Shown here one piece after another: positions 1-10,800 of a stretch of DNA of 64,000 bases (within the stretch, counting starts at the first letter, position 1; every line of letters begins with the position of its first letter). The notes under the pieces are model-generated. The model was not told where the DNA came from. It saw only the letters and a list, made by a program, of their open reading frames with translations, and ran no database searches. Source of the stretch: Petrosia ficiformis (taxonomy: Eukaryota > Porifera > Demospongiae > Haplosclerida > Petrosiidae). The translations under genes were made by a program, and so were the position numbers. The stretch spans positions 6,282,001-6,346,000 of the forward strand of contig OX345636.1 in the NCBI GenBank assembly GCA_947044365.1, read 5' to 3'.

Positions 1-1
1 G

Positions 2-1064
2 TGTGGTATAACATTTAGCCAATCAATTTACTCTGATCATGTGGTGTTTGCTGTAATGTTTACTATGGCATTGACTCCTGATATTTTGCGTCAAGTAATA
101 GCTGTTCAGCAGCATACTGGTAGATCTAATCAGATTATTCTTAATACTGGGACCACATCGAACATTCAAGCTGCTATTGTAAGTATAATTTTGTATAACT
201 TGCCATTATGTTTGCAGTTAGATCTACAAGTAATAATTATAATTGTATGTCAAGTATGACTCTGTAATACTGCTTTTTTTTCAACTGATATAGCCTCCAA
301 AATACTCGTATAAAGTAAAAATCATTAACCCATCCAAGAAAAGTGATGTAATTATTAGAGAGCTTCATCATTTTGATACCAAATTTGAGTCTGTAGCAGC
401 AATTAGAGTAAAGTTAATGGATGAATTTAAAGATCAAGTATCTGATACTACTCACTTTAATGTTGGTTATTATGATGGACCACAACATTGTAAGCTCTGC
501 CTTGTTACAAGTGATGACTTGAAATCTATGTACTCGAAACACCCAAATGGTGGGGAACTGGTACTATGGTGTGATGGTAGATCAGATGCAATTAAGACCA
601 ATAAGCGGAAACGAACTGATGTAACACGAGAAGACAAGGAGGCTGAAGTGGATGAAATCTATAAAAATCTTCAGGAAAAGCACAGTGAAGTGTTTGATAC
701 TCCTAGGCTACGTTTGTGGGCTCGAATGATAGCTGCTGACTTGTATGACAACTATGACACACCTCCAAATGTTCCTACCTTTTCAGGAATTACGTCAAAG
801 AAACCCAAAAAAGAAAACATGTGTGAAGCTATAACCACTGCTGCAGTAGCATTTGCCAAAACTATTGCTGAAAAGCCTGTTAATCAATCTTTAACACCAG
901 TAGTACCATGTTTTTCTCCTGGCAAATCTATTGAATTAAGAATGAAAAATTATGAACAGCTGAGGTATCTTCAACAGCTACTTGATGATGGTATTATAAA
1001 TGAAAATGAGTTCAAGGAACAAAAGGAAAGTATAATCTGTTCTCTTCGCAAGCTTAATTCATAA
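2..1064 (+). CDS. Transposon-associated accessory protein, PB1-like plus SHOCT-like (two exons, 5' end may be outside window)
   Basis: Exons 2..178 and 294..1064. The donor GTAAGT at 179 and the acceptor TAG ending at 293, after a T-rich tract, join in phase 0. The frame is open from the first codon of the window, so the gene may start upstream; the first in-frame ATG is at 56. Exon 2 encodes a basic segment with alternating hydrophobics (KYSYKVKIINPSK onward) that reads like a beta-grasp PB1-type domain. An acidic/basic linker with KRKR follows. The last 30 residues (YLQQLLDDGIINENEF...) match the SHOCT pattern: Leu-rich helix, DGI turn, then EF and a second helix. The gene converges on the transposase at 1144-2133, 80 bp away, so both probably belong to one element. 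The role is unknown; DNA or transposase binding is a guess. Confidence 0.6.
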
Positions 1065-1143
1065 ACAAGAGGTATATATATCCTTTCATGTTTGCTTATA
1101 ATTGACAAATATTTAAAGTTTGGTTATTACACAATCAATTTGA

Positions 1144-2133
1144 TTAATAATAAATTTTGCAGTGATTAATGTATCCAACACAATCTTCCATTGTTGCTGT
1201 TGTAAAGCTTGCTAATAGAAGAGTATTCAGGTCTGTAATGTGTGGTAGTTCTATAGATATTGTTTTAAGACTGTACTTTACTTTTGAAAATACTTCCTCA
1301 ATTGGATTAAGGTCTGGTGAGTATGGTGGTAGAAACAGAACTAGAGCACCAACATCTTCAATTGCCTTTCTAACTTCATAGACATGGTGAATTGAACAAT
1401 TATCTAAAACAACTACGGAATGCATATTAATACCATTATATGGCATTAAGTATGGTAGAAGATGTGTCTGTGTAAAGTCATAAAATATATCTCCATCAGA
1501 TGTTCCTTTAACTGTTTTAATATCCAGTATTCCAGATGACGACATACATGCAATTGCAGAAACCCTTTCTCCTCTAATTACGAACTCATGAGATACAGGA
1601 GTCTTTCCACGTAGACTGTACCCATATTTTCGAAGGCAATTTCTTTGGTCTGCTCCTGTTTCATCCACAAACACAAACATTTCTTGTGAAAAGACAGATG
1701 CGTCTGACATGAACTGGTCTCTTAAGAGTAAATCTTGTAGTGCAACTCGCTGTAGTTTTTGTCTGGAGAAACCATTTTCTTTTAAAAATTTACATATAGT
1801 TGAAATACTTACTTCAATCTGAAGTGTATTTTCAATTTCCTGTTGAATCTCACTTAAATAAGCAGAAGGTCTTTCGATAATAAGGTTTAGAATGAGTAAT
1901 TGAGCTGGAAGTGTCAGCTTTCTGAATGAATTTTCCTTGGGGTAGACTTTTTTATCAACAGCACCAGTTGTATCAAACAGAACAACAGTCCTTTGAACTG
2001 TAGATTTGTCTACACCAAGATTTCTGGAGATCTCTGCATAGTTATACTTCAGTACTTTCCTTTGATACACCATCCTCCATCTCAAATCATTGCTGTAAGC
2101 AATGGTTCGAGTCGGTTCGTAAGAATCCATCAT
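1144..2133 (-). CDS. IS630/Tc1-type DD34E transposase
   Basis: This is a single-exon 329-aa open frame. Residues 10-60 form a helix-turn-helix with the typical order YAEISRNLGVDKSTV. The DDE catalytic triad is visible as VDETGAD (D157), VVLDNCSIHH (D244) and PPYSPDLNPIEEVF (E279), with 34 residues between D244 and E279. Length and motifs fit the IS630-Tc1-mariner superfamily, whose transposases cut and paste DNA at TA sites. No frameshift or stop is seen, so it may be functional. Its 3' end faces the PB1/SHOCT gene. ATG at 2133 is chosen because the next upstream sequence is AT-rich and non-coding. Confidence 0.9.
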   Translation of the reverse strand: MMDSYEPTRTIAYSNDLRWRMVYQRKVLKYNYAEISRNLGVDKSTVQRTVVLFDTTGAVDKKVYPKENSFRKLTLPAQLLILNLIIERPSAYLSEIQQEIENTLQIEVSISTICKFLKENGFSRQKLQRVALQDLLLRDQFMSDASVFSQEMFVFVDETGADQRNCLRKYGYSLRGKTPVSHEFVIRGERVSAIACMSSSGILDIKTVKGTSDGDIFYDFTQTHLLPYLMPYNGINMHSVVVLDNCSIHHVYEVRKAIEDVGALVLFLPPYSPDLNPIEEVFSKVKYSLKTISIELPHITDLNTLLLASFTTATMEDCVGYINHCKIYY

Positions 2134-2261
2134 TAAAATTCAAAATTCCCGCTAGAAATTGTTTGCTGACTAAGCAAAAAAAATTAGGTTACGTCATCTC
2201 CGGTTTGAGAGCGCCGTTGCAAGATTACTGGAAACGACAGTACCGTATACTCTCTGATATA

Positions 2262-2500
2262 TAGTACATGTACATGTTTGTTATGTGTGTGTGGCTATAT
2301 GTATAGTACATGTGTGACTATACACATATATGTATCGTACATGTGTGTGTGACTATATGTATAATACATGTGTGACTATACACATGTGTGTATAGTACAT
2401 GTGTGTTATGTGTGTGTGGCTGTATGTATAGTACATGTGTGTTACATGTATACATGTATGCGTGTGTATAGTTGTATGTATAGTACATGTGTGCGTACTT
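2262..2500. repeat. TG/TA-rich minisatellite
   Basis: Imperfect tandem copies of a unit of about 30-45 bp built on TATGTATAGTACATGTGTG. The 77-aa open frame on the minus strand is a by-product of the repeat. Confidence 0.85.
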
Positions 2501-4015
2501 CGTAACAAAAGTTTCAAAGTACTGTGTTGAGTCTACAGGGTGCATGTACAAAATGACTATTAATAGACAATGACAAAAGCAATATCTCTAATGAAATAAG
2601 CACATGATGATTAGTGTGTTACCTGGAGCAGGATTTGAAACCATCTCGTATTCAAGCTATCTTCTTGAGTTTCTTCTTGGCTTGTAGAACTTGTGTTTTG
2701 AGCTTACAATCAGTTTGCCGGTCCTGTTTACACTATTTCATCCCAGAAATCTGTGCATTAGTTCTTTTTATTGCAATTTCATCTCTACTAAATGACAAAT
2801 CTACATCAGACTAACACCCGGACTTTTGACCATATTTGGAGATTTGCTGAAAGTGTCGTTCGACAACAGATGGTTACTGCAGTTTCACGCTCCTTCACGT
2901 CACTCGTAAGCTCCTGATAAAATATACAGATATTGTTTCAGGTTATCAAATTAATCATCACTTACTATAAAATCAGACAGATTTAGTGAGAAGGTAGTCT
3001 GGTGAGTGCAGCCCTTCCTATACTATGAAAAGGAAAGAACTTGTAATACAGTGATTAGTTTCAGATATTATTATGATGCCTTAATAGATCACATTGGAGA
3101 GGTTGTATAGTGCCTGCTATGGCATTCGTCCAAAGGCTTAATTAATGAAACTGCATCATGGTCAATAGTTGTTATTGTAACCTCTCTAGCTATCAATACT
3201 GATGTGTGATCAGGTTGCTACCTTCAACTCCAAAGTAGTGAGTTCTTGCCCTCCTGTATTTAGGTACAGTTTCCTCTACTCATCCAGGTTACAACTATAC
3301 AAAGCTATGTTGTACAATACTTGTTTGAAGTATTAATTGCAATCTGACTTACACTGGCCACATACTCTCTCCCTGTCTCTCTCTCTCTCTGTCTCTGTCT
3401 CTCTCTATCTATCTATCTATCTATCTCCATATCTCTTTTTCTCTTTCCTTTCAGGCTATGATACTTTTTTCTTTACAAGTTTTAAACAACTACAGATGAA
3501 AATCAAGTTATCAGAATGGACGCAATAAGAACTAACAAAAGATCATAACAAGCAATTTATCAGTTTTCATGATTTTATTAAATATTATAATTAAATCATT
3601 GTGGTGTTTATATATAGTACTGGAAATATGGGTACTCTCTTGGTGTGATATTAGCCTCAGTTTGTCTGCTTATTTCCAGCCCCACCTCTTTAGATATTTA
3701 GATACTAGGTGGAGCTAATTTAGAGCTATGATGTAATGCAAACAAATTCCCGCTGTTATTGTCAGAAAAAGATTTCCTGGAAATTCTTGCTGTTAAAGCT
3801 TCAATTTACAACTAAATGCGAAAAGTCTGTGCTGTGAACAAGACTATTGTGAGTACTAAAATTATTATCATTTATTATCTACCATATCAATAGTCTAGCA
3901 TACTATATATACATGTATATGATAGACCATTGATAATATTATGGTATTAAAGTAATTAAGACAGGTTATAGTGATGAGTGATATGATACCAAATTACTTG
4001 AATAATATAATTATA
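2501..4015. other. Non-coding stretch with one doubtful coding remnant and a CT microsatellite
   Basis: No gene is recognised. On the minus strand about 2633-2813 reads as one frame with a single in-frame TAG (ISGMK, stop, CKQDRQ, then LQAKKKLKKIA). This could be a decayed exon but has no recognisable family. A (TC)n/(TATC)n microsatellite lies at about 3366-3426. The rest is AT-rich unique-looking DNA. Confidence 0.5.
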
Positions 4016-4019
4016 CATT

Positions 4020-4285
4020 ATTAAATAGCACTGCTTCAGTACTTGATACTCAGTAACATGTGGCCACTAACCATGTGTGTAACATGTGGTCACTGATCAT
4101 GCATTACTGAGTATATACAGTTCTCTAGTACTTTATACTACCTAACATATGACTACTAACCATGTGATAAAGAGCATACAGTACTCAATACTACCAATAT
4201 ACTCAGCCGCTGACCATGTGACACTGAGCATGCACAGTTCTCAACATGTGGCCACTGATCATGTGTTACTGAGCATGTCCATCCA
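4020..4285. repeat. Degenerate tandem repeat (ACATGTGGCCACT motif)
   Basis: Repeated phrases such as ACATGTGGCCACTAACCATG, GATCATGTGTTACTGAG and CAGTTCTC recur every 40-50 bp with many changes. Confidence 0.7.
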
Positions 4286-4455
4286 TCCATCCTTTCATTT
4301 ATATAACCTGTCCATCCATCCATTCGCCTATTGATCTGTACATCCATCCTCCCTTATTTTCATTTATATACTCAACCATTCTTTCATATATTCATTAATT
4401 CCTCTATTCATTCATCTATTTATTCATTCATTTATTCATCCATTCATTTTATTCT
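4278..4455. repeat. ATTC/ATCC tetranucleotide microsatellite
   Basis: Impure runs of (CATC)n and (ATTC)n, for example CCATCCATCCATCC and TTCATTCATTTATTCATCC. Confidence 0.85.
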
Positions 4456-4617
4456 TCTTTTCAAGTGTTAGTATTTGCAAGATTCTTCACCTAAAGTAGT
4501 GGAATGTGATAAAAGAAAGTACAACACTCTCAGGGACTCCATTACTCTTACAAAGGTTTGTAGATTTCAAATGGCATGAGATTTGTACATACGTTCAGCT
4601 TTTAAATGAATACATGT

Positions 4618-5122
4618 TAGGCCTTGGTGGATTATACTCCAAAAATGCTCTATTATGCTATGCTGCAATTCCAGTAAAATGTTCTATCATGCTCTGCCCA
4701 AATTGTGTTATGCTTATAACTATGCTCATGAATATCATTAATAATCACACCTTTGGCCGCCCCTACTTGGCCACGTGTACATTCTGATGGCTTCAAGTCA
4801 ATCTTCTGGTGATGAAATTCAACTTTTACACTATCCTGGGGAACACCAAGAGAGAGAACTTTGTATACTTGATAAATTAAGGCCCCCGTTGAGGTCACAG
4901 CTGTCCAGAAATAGAAAAATTGAAAAGCCTGTGACTACTAACAAGAAGCACAAGGCAGGAGTAGCCAATACCACAAACCCTAAGACTGTTTTACCAGCGA
5001 ATTGAAATTTTATAAAGAAAATTAATTATGCTGATAATCTGGCCTATTTTGCTGGCATTATGCTTAATGCTTTTGTGTCCTATTATGCTCAAAATTATGC
5101 TGGCATAATCTGCCAAGGCCTA
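4618..5122. mobile_element. 505-bp non-autonomous hAT-like element
   Basis: The left end TAGGCCTTGGTGGATTATAC and the inverted right end TAGGCCTTGGCAGATTATGC form an imperfect terminal inverted repeat of about 24 bp. The element is flanked by the perfect 8-bp target duplication ATACATGT (4610-4617 and 5123-5130), as expected for hAT. An internal open frame retains what looks like a transposase N-terminus, so it is read as an internal-deletion derivative. Confidence 0.8.
4787..5005 (+). pseudogene. N-terminal remnant of a hAT-type transposase
   Basis: A 72-aa frame starts MASSQSSGDEI and contains LDKLRPPLRSQLSRNRKIEK, then KHKAG. It lies wholly inside the 505-bp hAT-like element and stops well before any catalytic region. 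From memory, similar leader segments (LDKL, then SxLxRxRK) open hAT-family proteins of sponges; this resemblance is not verified. It cannot encode an active transposase. Confidence 0.4.
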
Positions 5123-5359
5123 ATACATGTATGTACATGTACATGTACATGTACATATAATTGCAGTGTCTAAACCATGTATGATATAATATAATTACAT
5201 GTAAATGAATAACTGTCATTAAACAGATTGATAATAGAGGAGGATATGATTCATACAAAACCTGATATAAACTTTCATAGACACAAAATGATAAATTTGT
5301 TTACCATAATCCCAGGTATTACTTTAGCTTTAATGAGCAGCAAAGGATCATATTTATAT

Positions 5360-5780
5360 TGTTATTCTCACATAAACATATTATATGGTTGCTAGGGTGT
5401 AATCATGTTAATTACCATATGTAATGATTGGTATATGGTTGCTAGGGAGTTTTCATGCTATTTTAAATACCAAATGTAATTACTTTACTGATATCAGCCA
5501 TAAATTACAAGTATGAATTAAAAGTCCCTAATAACCATATATCAGACACTAGGTACCTAATATGAAAAGTCTGTAGTAACCATATATTCGACATTAGGTA
5601 CCTAACATGAAAAGTCCCTAGCAACCATATATGAGACACTAGGTACCTAATATGAAAAGTCTGTAGTAACCATATATTCGACACTAGGTGCCTAACATGA
5701 AACGTCACTAGCAGCCATATATCAGACACTAGGTATCTAATATGAAAAGTCTGTAGCAACCATATGTTGGACACTACATA
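5360..5780. repeat. 45-bp minisatellite, dimeric 90-bp higher order
   Basis: A clean array at about 5514-5780 has a 45-bp unit (AACCATATATCAGACACTAG, GTACCTAATATG, AAAAGTCTGTAGT). Alternating variants give a 90-bp period. The minus-strand frame therefore shows a 15-residue repeat (FHIRYLVSDIWLL type). Degenerate copies continue upstream to about 5360 and downstream to about 5960. It is not considered coding. Confidence 0.85.
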
Positions 5781-7297
5781 ACTAAGTAACTATATCAATA
5801 TATTCCAACATGAATAGTCACCTGCAACCATCCAGTGTAATGATCTATCTACATTTCTTGTCACTGTCAATAATTAACATGATAAGTCCTTAGCAACCAT
5901 ATATCAATCATTATATAAGGTAACTAACATGAAAGGGTCTTAGCAACCATATAATATTATTATATCTACATGTACATGTATGTTATGTTATGTTATGCTA
6001 ATTAAAGCTAAAGTGATATCTGGGATAAAGGTATTTATTACATATGAGTTTAATGGGAAATATTAACATTTAAACTTCAAATGTAAAATTTAGGCTTCAG
6101 GAGACAACAAGGTATGTGCTATGGCAAGAAGAGTGTTTATGAATGGGTGTGTTCTTCTATGGAATCGGACATACATGTCTAACCTGAACTAGAAGATGAT
6201 GAAGAAATAATGGCACAGGTGGAGTACATGTATACATTGTAGTTTTTCAGCTAGTTACATGTGATCGAAATTGAGATATTACTTTTGAGCTATACAATAG
6301 GAAATGAATTACTTGAGAAATCTTTTAGGATTTGTGCTTTTTATGGATTTTGATCCATACCACGAAATATAATATCCTTGATATTTAGTCACATGATTAC
6401 ATGTTAATAGTCATGTCTATAAACTACAAATACAAAATACACACTTTGTCATAGACAATCACTAAATTTTGCTATATTGAAAATATTCCACTACACAGTC
6501 CTATTGTTAGCAAGGTATTGAAATTATGTATCTAAATTAACAATTACAATTATTAGAAACAATTTTCATTGAGTTCTATATGTTAGTTGTGGGCAGATTC
6601 ATACTAAAATACTTGATATATACAGTACTTATAGTTTTCTAACATTATCGATACTCTTTCTTCTGTATTAGTCATTTATGATACCATATTACATGTACTG
6701 TTTTGCTACTGTATATACATAAACTCACATAATGTTTCACAGTGCTTCCACATATTTAAATGAATTTGTATAAAATTAGATGTTTATCTAACCACATTCA
6801 TTATGTACATGTGCATTATCAAGTATCAATATTATACCATTGATACTGATTCCCAAACTACTCAGTTTTGTATCAGAGTGAAAATTATTGGTATCACCCA
6901 CCACTACTATATGTACATGTACTGTGTTTAATAGTATTATGTAGTCTCATTACAATACATCATGTGAATTAGATATTATGTGACTACTTATGACTAATTG
7001 TGTCCACTACATGACTTCCCTAGTTAATATTGTGTAGATATACTCATTCATAATTATGATCATGTGACTCATTATAATTCATGTTATTAATTAGTGTTAA
7101 TATTATAATTATTTTAATCAAACAACTATAAAATAGTACAATGAATAACTAATAAAATTATAATAATAATTATAGATAGTGTTTTTATTAGATGTACAAT
7201 CACTTTATATAATTATAAGAAACAACTCTAAAATACATGTATAATATAATTATAACATTATAAATTATTGAGTAACTATTAAATATAATAGTGTTTA
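5781..7297. other. AT-rich intergenic DNA downstream of the TRAF-like gene
   Basis: It contains decayed copies of the 45-bp repeat to about 5960 and scattered ACATGT palindromes. I see no open frame of note or known element. Confidence 0.5.
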
Positions 7298-7299
7298 TT
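7294..7299 (-). promoter_or_regulatory. Possible polyadenylation signal AATAAA
   Basis: AATAAA overlaps the stop codon of MATH cassette D (TAATAAA). A second one lies about 110 bp further on (near 7187). Either could define the 3' end; both are only motif matches in AT-rich DNA. Confidence 0.35.
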
Positions 7300-7818
7300 A
7301 GGAATACACAATAACTTTAGATACTACAAAACACAATACATCATTATTAATATATTCAGTGTTATTAGTAATATTATAATATAAATCACTGTGTGGTATG
7401 AACTGTCCATAACCCAATCCATCAGGAGCTGTGTCTCCTTTCATTACTCTCTTACGATACTTTATATCATCACTGTCATTGAAGTTGAGAATCTTCTCCA
7501 CATGTCCCTTATCCTCCCTCCAATTAAGTAATCGAATAGTGATATCACACTTGAAGGGCCATGTTAATATATCATCATTTTCACCCTTCATGAGGTGCAC
7601 ATACACAGAAACATGTGTACCTTTACCACTACCACTACCATTAGCATCTACATTTAACTGTAGCTTGTATCCATCAGGTCCAGTATAGAATGGTGTACTC
7701 GTCCATTGATCACTAACTCTTTTATGCTCAGAGAAGTTATGCATGGATAGTGTACATGGAGGGAGGAGATAGGGAGATTCAGTTCCTGGAGTAATATACC
7801 AACTTGGTACTTCGGGAC
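7298..7818 (-). CDS. TRAF-like gene, terminal MATH cassette D
   Basis: The acceptor TTATTAG starts in phase 1 (GPEVPSWYITPGTESP). The domain is complete through LCFVVSKVIVYS and then meets TAA at 7300-7298, where cassettes A-C instead have a donor site. It is therefore the natural last exon. NGYKLQL-like DGYKLQLNVDANG, GTHVSVYVHLMKG and LLNWREDKGHVEKI identify MATH. Confidence 0.85.
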
Positions 7819-10800
7819 CTAATAAATAATAATAATGAATTATAATAATTCTAATTATAAGTACATGTATTTCATTTCCAGTAACAGACAGTGATGATAA
7901 TGGCAATAGTGCATGTTGTAATATTATCATGATGTTAATGTCAATATTACATGTTGTTTATACTGTATTTACAAGTTATATTACATGTTTACAAGACTCA
8001 TGTAGTGTTTCTATATTAATATAATATCAAGTATTATCACTAATATAATAATGTAAACATGTTATTATAATGTGATGAGTACTAAACTATAATATATCAC
8101 ATTATGATATTTCATGTTCTTTATACTAGGAACTAGATAATTATAATGTATATATCACAAGATGATATAAATATATTATTATATTTTATATCATCTAGTG
8201 TTATATCATGAATGAATCATACTTTTGATATTTTTAGTGTCTGGATATTCATATTTATAATGTAAAGTAATGTATTACCTCATTATATTGATTTAAGTAA
8301 CTACTAACTAACAGACTTAGTGTTTATATTATCTGTTCAGTACTATACAAGATAAGAAATATGAACACAATCATCATCTATCATCATTTTATTGATTTGA
8401 CTAGTTCAGTTTATGTGCAGATATATAATGAATATCCTAACATTAAAAATCCGTTCATATATATAGTAATTAAATGAATATTCAGATAGAATGGATATTC
8501 ATTCCAGTCCTAGTACATAGTCATATAGAATATTAATATCATTATGATAGAAGGACAAAGGTTGGTTGTGTTCAAATACAAATGTTCATCATAGTGTGGT
8601 TGTATTGAATGAGATTATTAACACAAAACATGTGATCCATCCTACAACTGATAGTTGTGTATATTAATAAACACTGAGTGTAGTATAAATATATTTCAAT
8701 CAGTTCAGTGAATAGTGAAGAGTACATTTCACTGAATATAAATGTAATTATACACATGTAATGATAAATCATTCATATTAGTATAGTAACATATTATAAT
8801 CAAAACTAAACCTATTAAATTATATTAATGATTATAATAATTACATAATGTGATGATCATAATCATAACCAGTATTCTTATTATTAAATCACTACGTGTC
8901 TTGTAATATACTATAGTATAAAACTATTATATATGAAGTTATCACATTATTCATTAGCTAACTGTAAACTACAAGACAATGTATAAACATGACTATGAAT
9001 ATAATTATGATGTAATTATCATTTGTTATCTCTATAGATATCTGTCTCCTGATTTTATAAGGAACATACTTCAGGGAAATACTACCTGGTACCTGGATCA
9101 AAATGGTTGCTCATATCAGAGGAAATTGTAGGTATGGTTCATATAATATATACATGTACTATGGATGATGATGTCATACTAAATTACGTGCTTCTAAAAT
9201 ATAAATTAAGTAGTACTGCTACAGCAATAAAAGCAATGGTGAGAAGATATAGCTCTATAAAGATGAAGCCTTGTTTTTTAAATACTGAAGCTAACAATTC
9301 TTGTCATGACTTTGCTGCACAATTTGCCAGTAGCCTACCATGTTAATGAGAATAATACATTTGTAAGGTAACAGGTGATGTTATTTTCCTGCTACACAGA
9401 CTATTAATGTGTCTATCCAGGTTCATTGAACAGACAGATTTCATAACTCATAATATCTGAATGAGTTATGAGTAGATATCTAATGAATCTTAATAGTCAT
9501 GATGAATATATTATACCTGTAATAAAAATAATTGTGAATGCCGACATTTATATCCACAACAATATTGACATAGGATGAGATATACTATGTTGTCATAGCA
9601 ACATAATTGATTTTGTAGGAGATATATCACTCCTGTGTGCAGATATATAACTAGGACTATGTATACATGTAGATAATAATAATTTATACATGTCTATATT
9701 ATGTATTTCATACCAGAAGCTCATGAAAGGGAATGACTCCCACACAAATTATAGTAATTACACAAGTGATGTTTCTTATCCTAGTATCCAGTTTAGGTTA
9801 CATGTTCCTATTATAATTCAGAACTAGATATCATGTATAATATACTATGTCTATAGTGACTACCTGTGCATGTGGTATACATGTGTTTTATACATTTTGT
9901 ATGTATCTATTAGTTAAAATAAAACATGCTAAATTCTATCAAATCAAATTTCAAAGTGTTTATGTATTTATCTTAAGTTCAGTACAATCATCACTGAGAT
10001 ATGTATCTCATTATGGAAATCCTATTCATGAGCTTTTGTGTGTTACTATACACATGTGTACTTTATAATCAATAGTATGTGGTTAGTTATGTACATGTAA
10101 TAATTATAATCTTCTCCTATCTTGATCACTGTGTGGTAATGATTCACTATATCTATAGTCCTGGTAACAGGATCAATTGAAATATATGATTGTTCTAGAA
10201 TTGATAATTGAATTTGGTCATTCCAATCAAACTTATAATCACACCTAAGCTCATAAAGGAATCATACATACAACTTGATAGCTAGTCGAGGTGGATTATA
10301 ACTGAAATGATTTAATTGCAAATATTCCTGTCTTATTGCCTGGACTATAAACACAGTGGTTTGATTTTACATGTACATGTACATTGTATGACATGAGTGT
10401 ATGGGAATGAGACTGTAATAATACATGTACGTATGTCATATGAACAGATGTTGTATATTGTCAGTATATTAATACTCTTATCTACAAGTACATGTAACTT
10501 GTGATATTTACTAGTAACATAATTATAAAGTCTATAAAGACACATTAGTTCACTAAATCATATACATGTATATACTCAGGAGCGCATGAACCCCTCCGAA
10601 GGCGGGGAAGGAGCGTACAGCTGCAAACACTAAGCAAACAAGGTGGAGGTGCTACGTGGCTGACAATTAAATCACATTGGTAGTTAGGAATTAGATAAGC
10701 TTTTTGGGTTCATTGTTAATTATAAATGAAATGGTAATGTACAGACCAGAAGTAGACAAAACAGGAGTAGACAGAACACAACAAGTCTATATCAAGTATA

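Larger units (their letters stand above)
1..2260. mobile_element. Right part of an IS630/Tc1-type transposon with two genes
   Basis: The transposase and the convergent accessory gene are followed on the right by about 100 bp with more GC (2180-2250, including CGGTTTGAGAGCGCC and CAGTACCGTATA). Sequence then changes abruptly into a TG-rich minisatellite. That change marks the likely element end near 2250-2260. The left end is outside the window, so terminal repeats cannot be compared and the boundary is approximate. Confidence 0.5.

Noticed and set aside
1..1064. Bacterial contamination, because of the SHOCT-like motif
   Set aside because: The gene has a GT-AG intron and lies next to a Tc1/IS630-type transposase in the same AT-rich eukaryotic context.
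5505..5774. 89-aa frame with 15-residue repeats, possible repeat protein
   Set aside because: It follows exactly from the 45-bp minisatellite and has no start context, splice context or non-repeat sequence.
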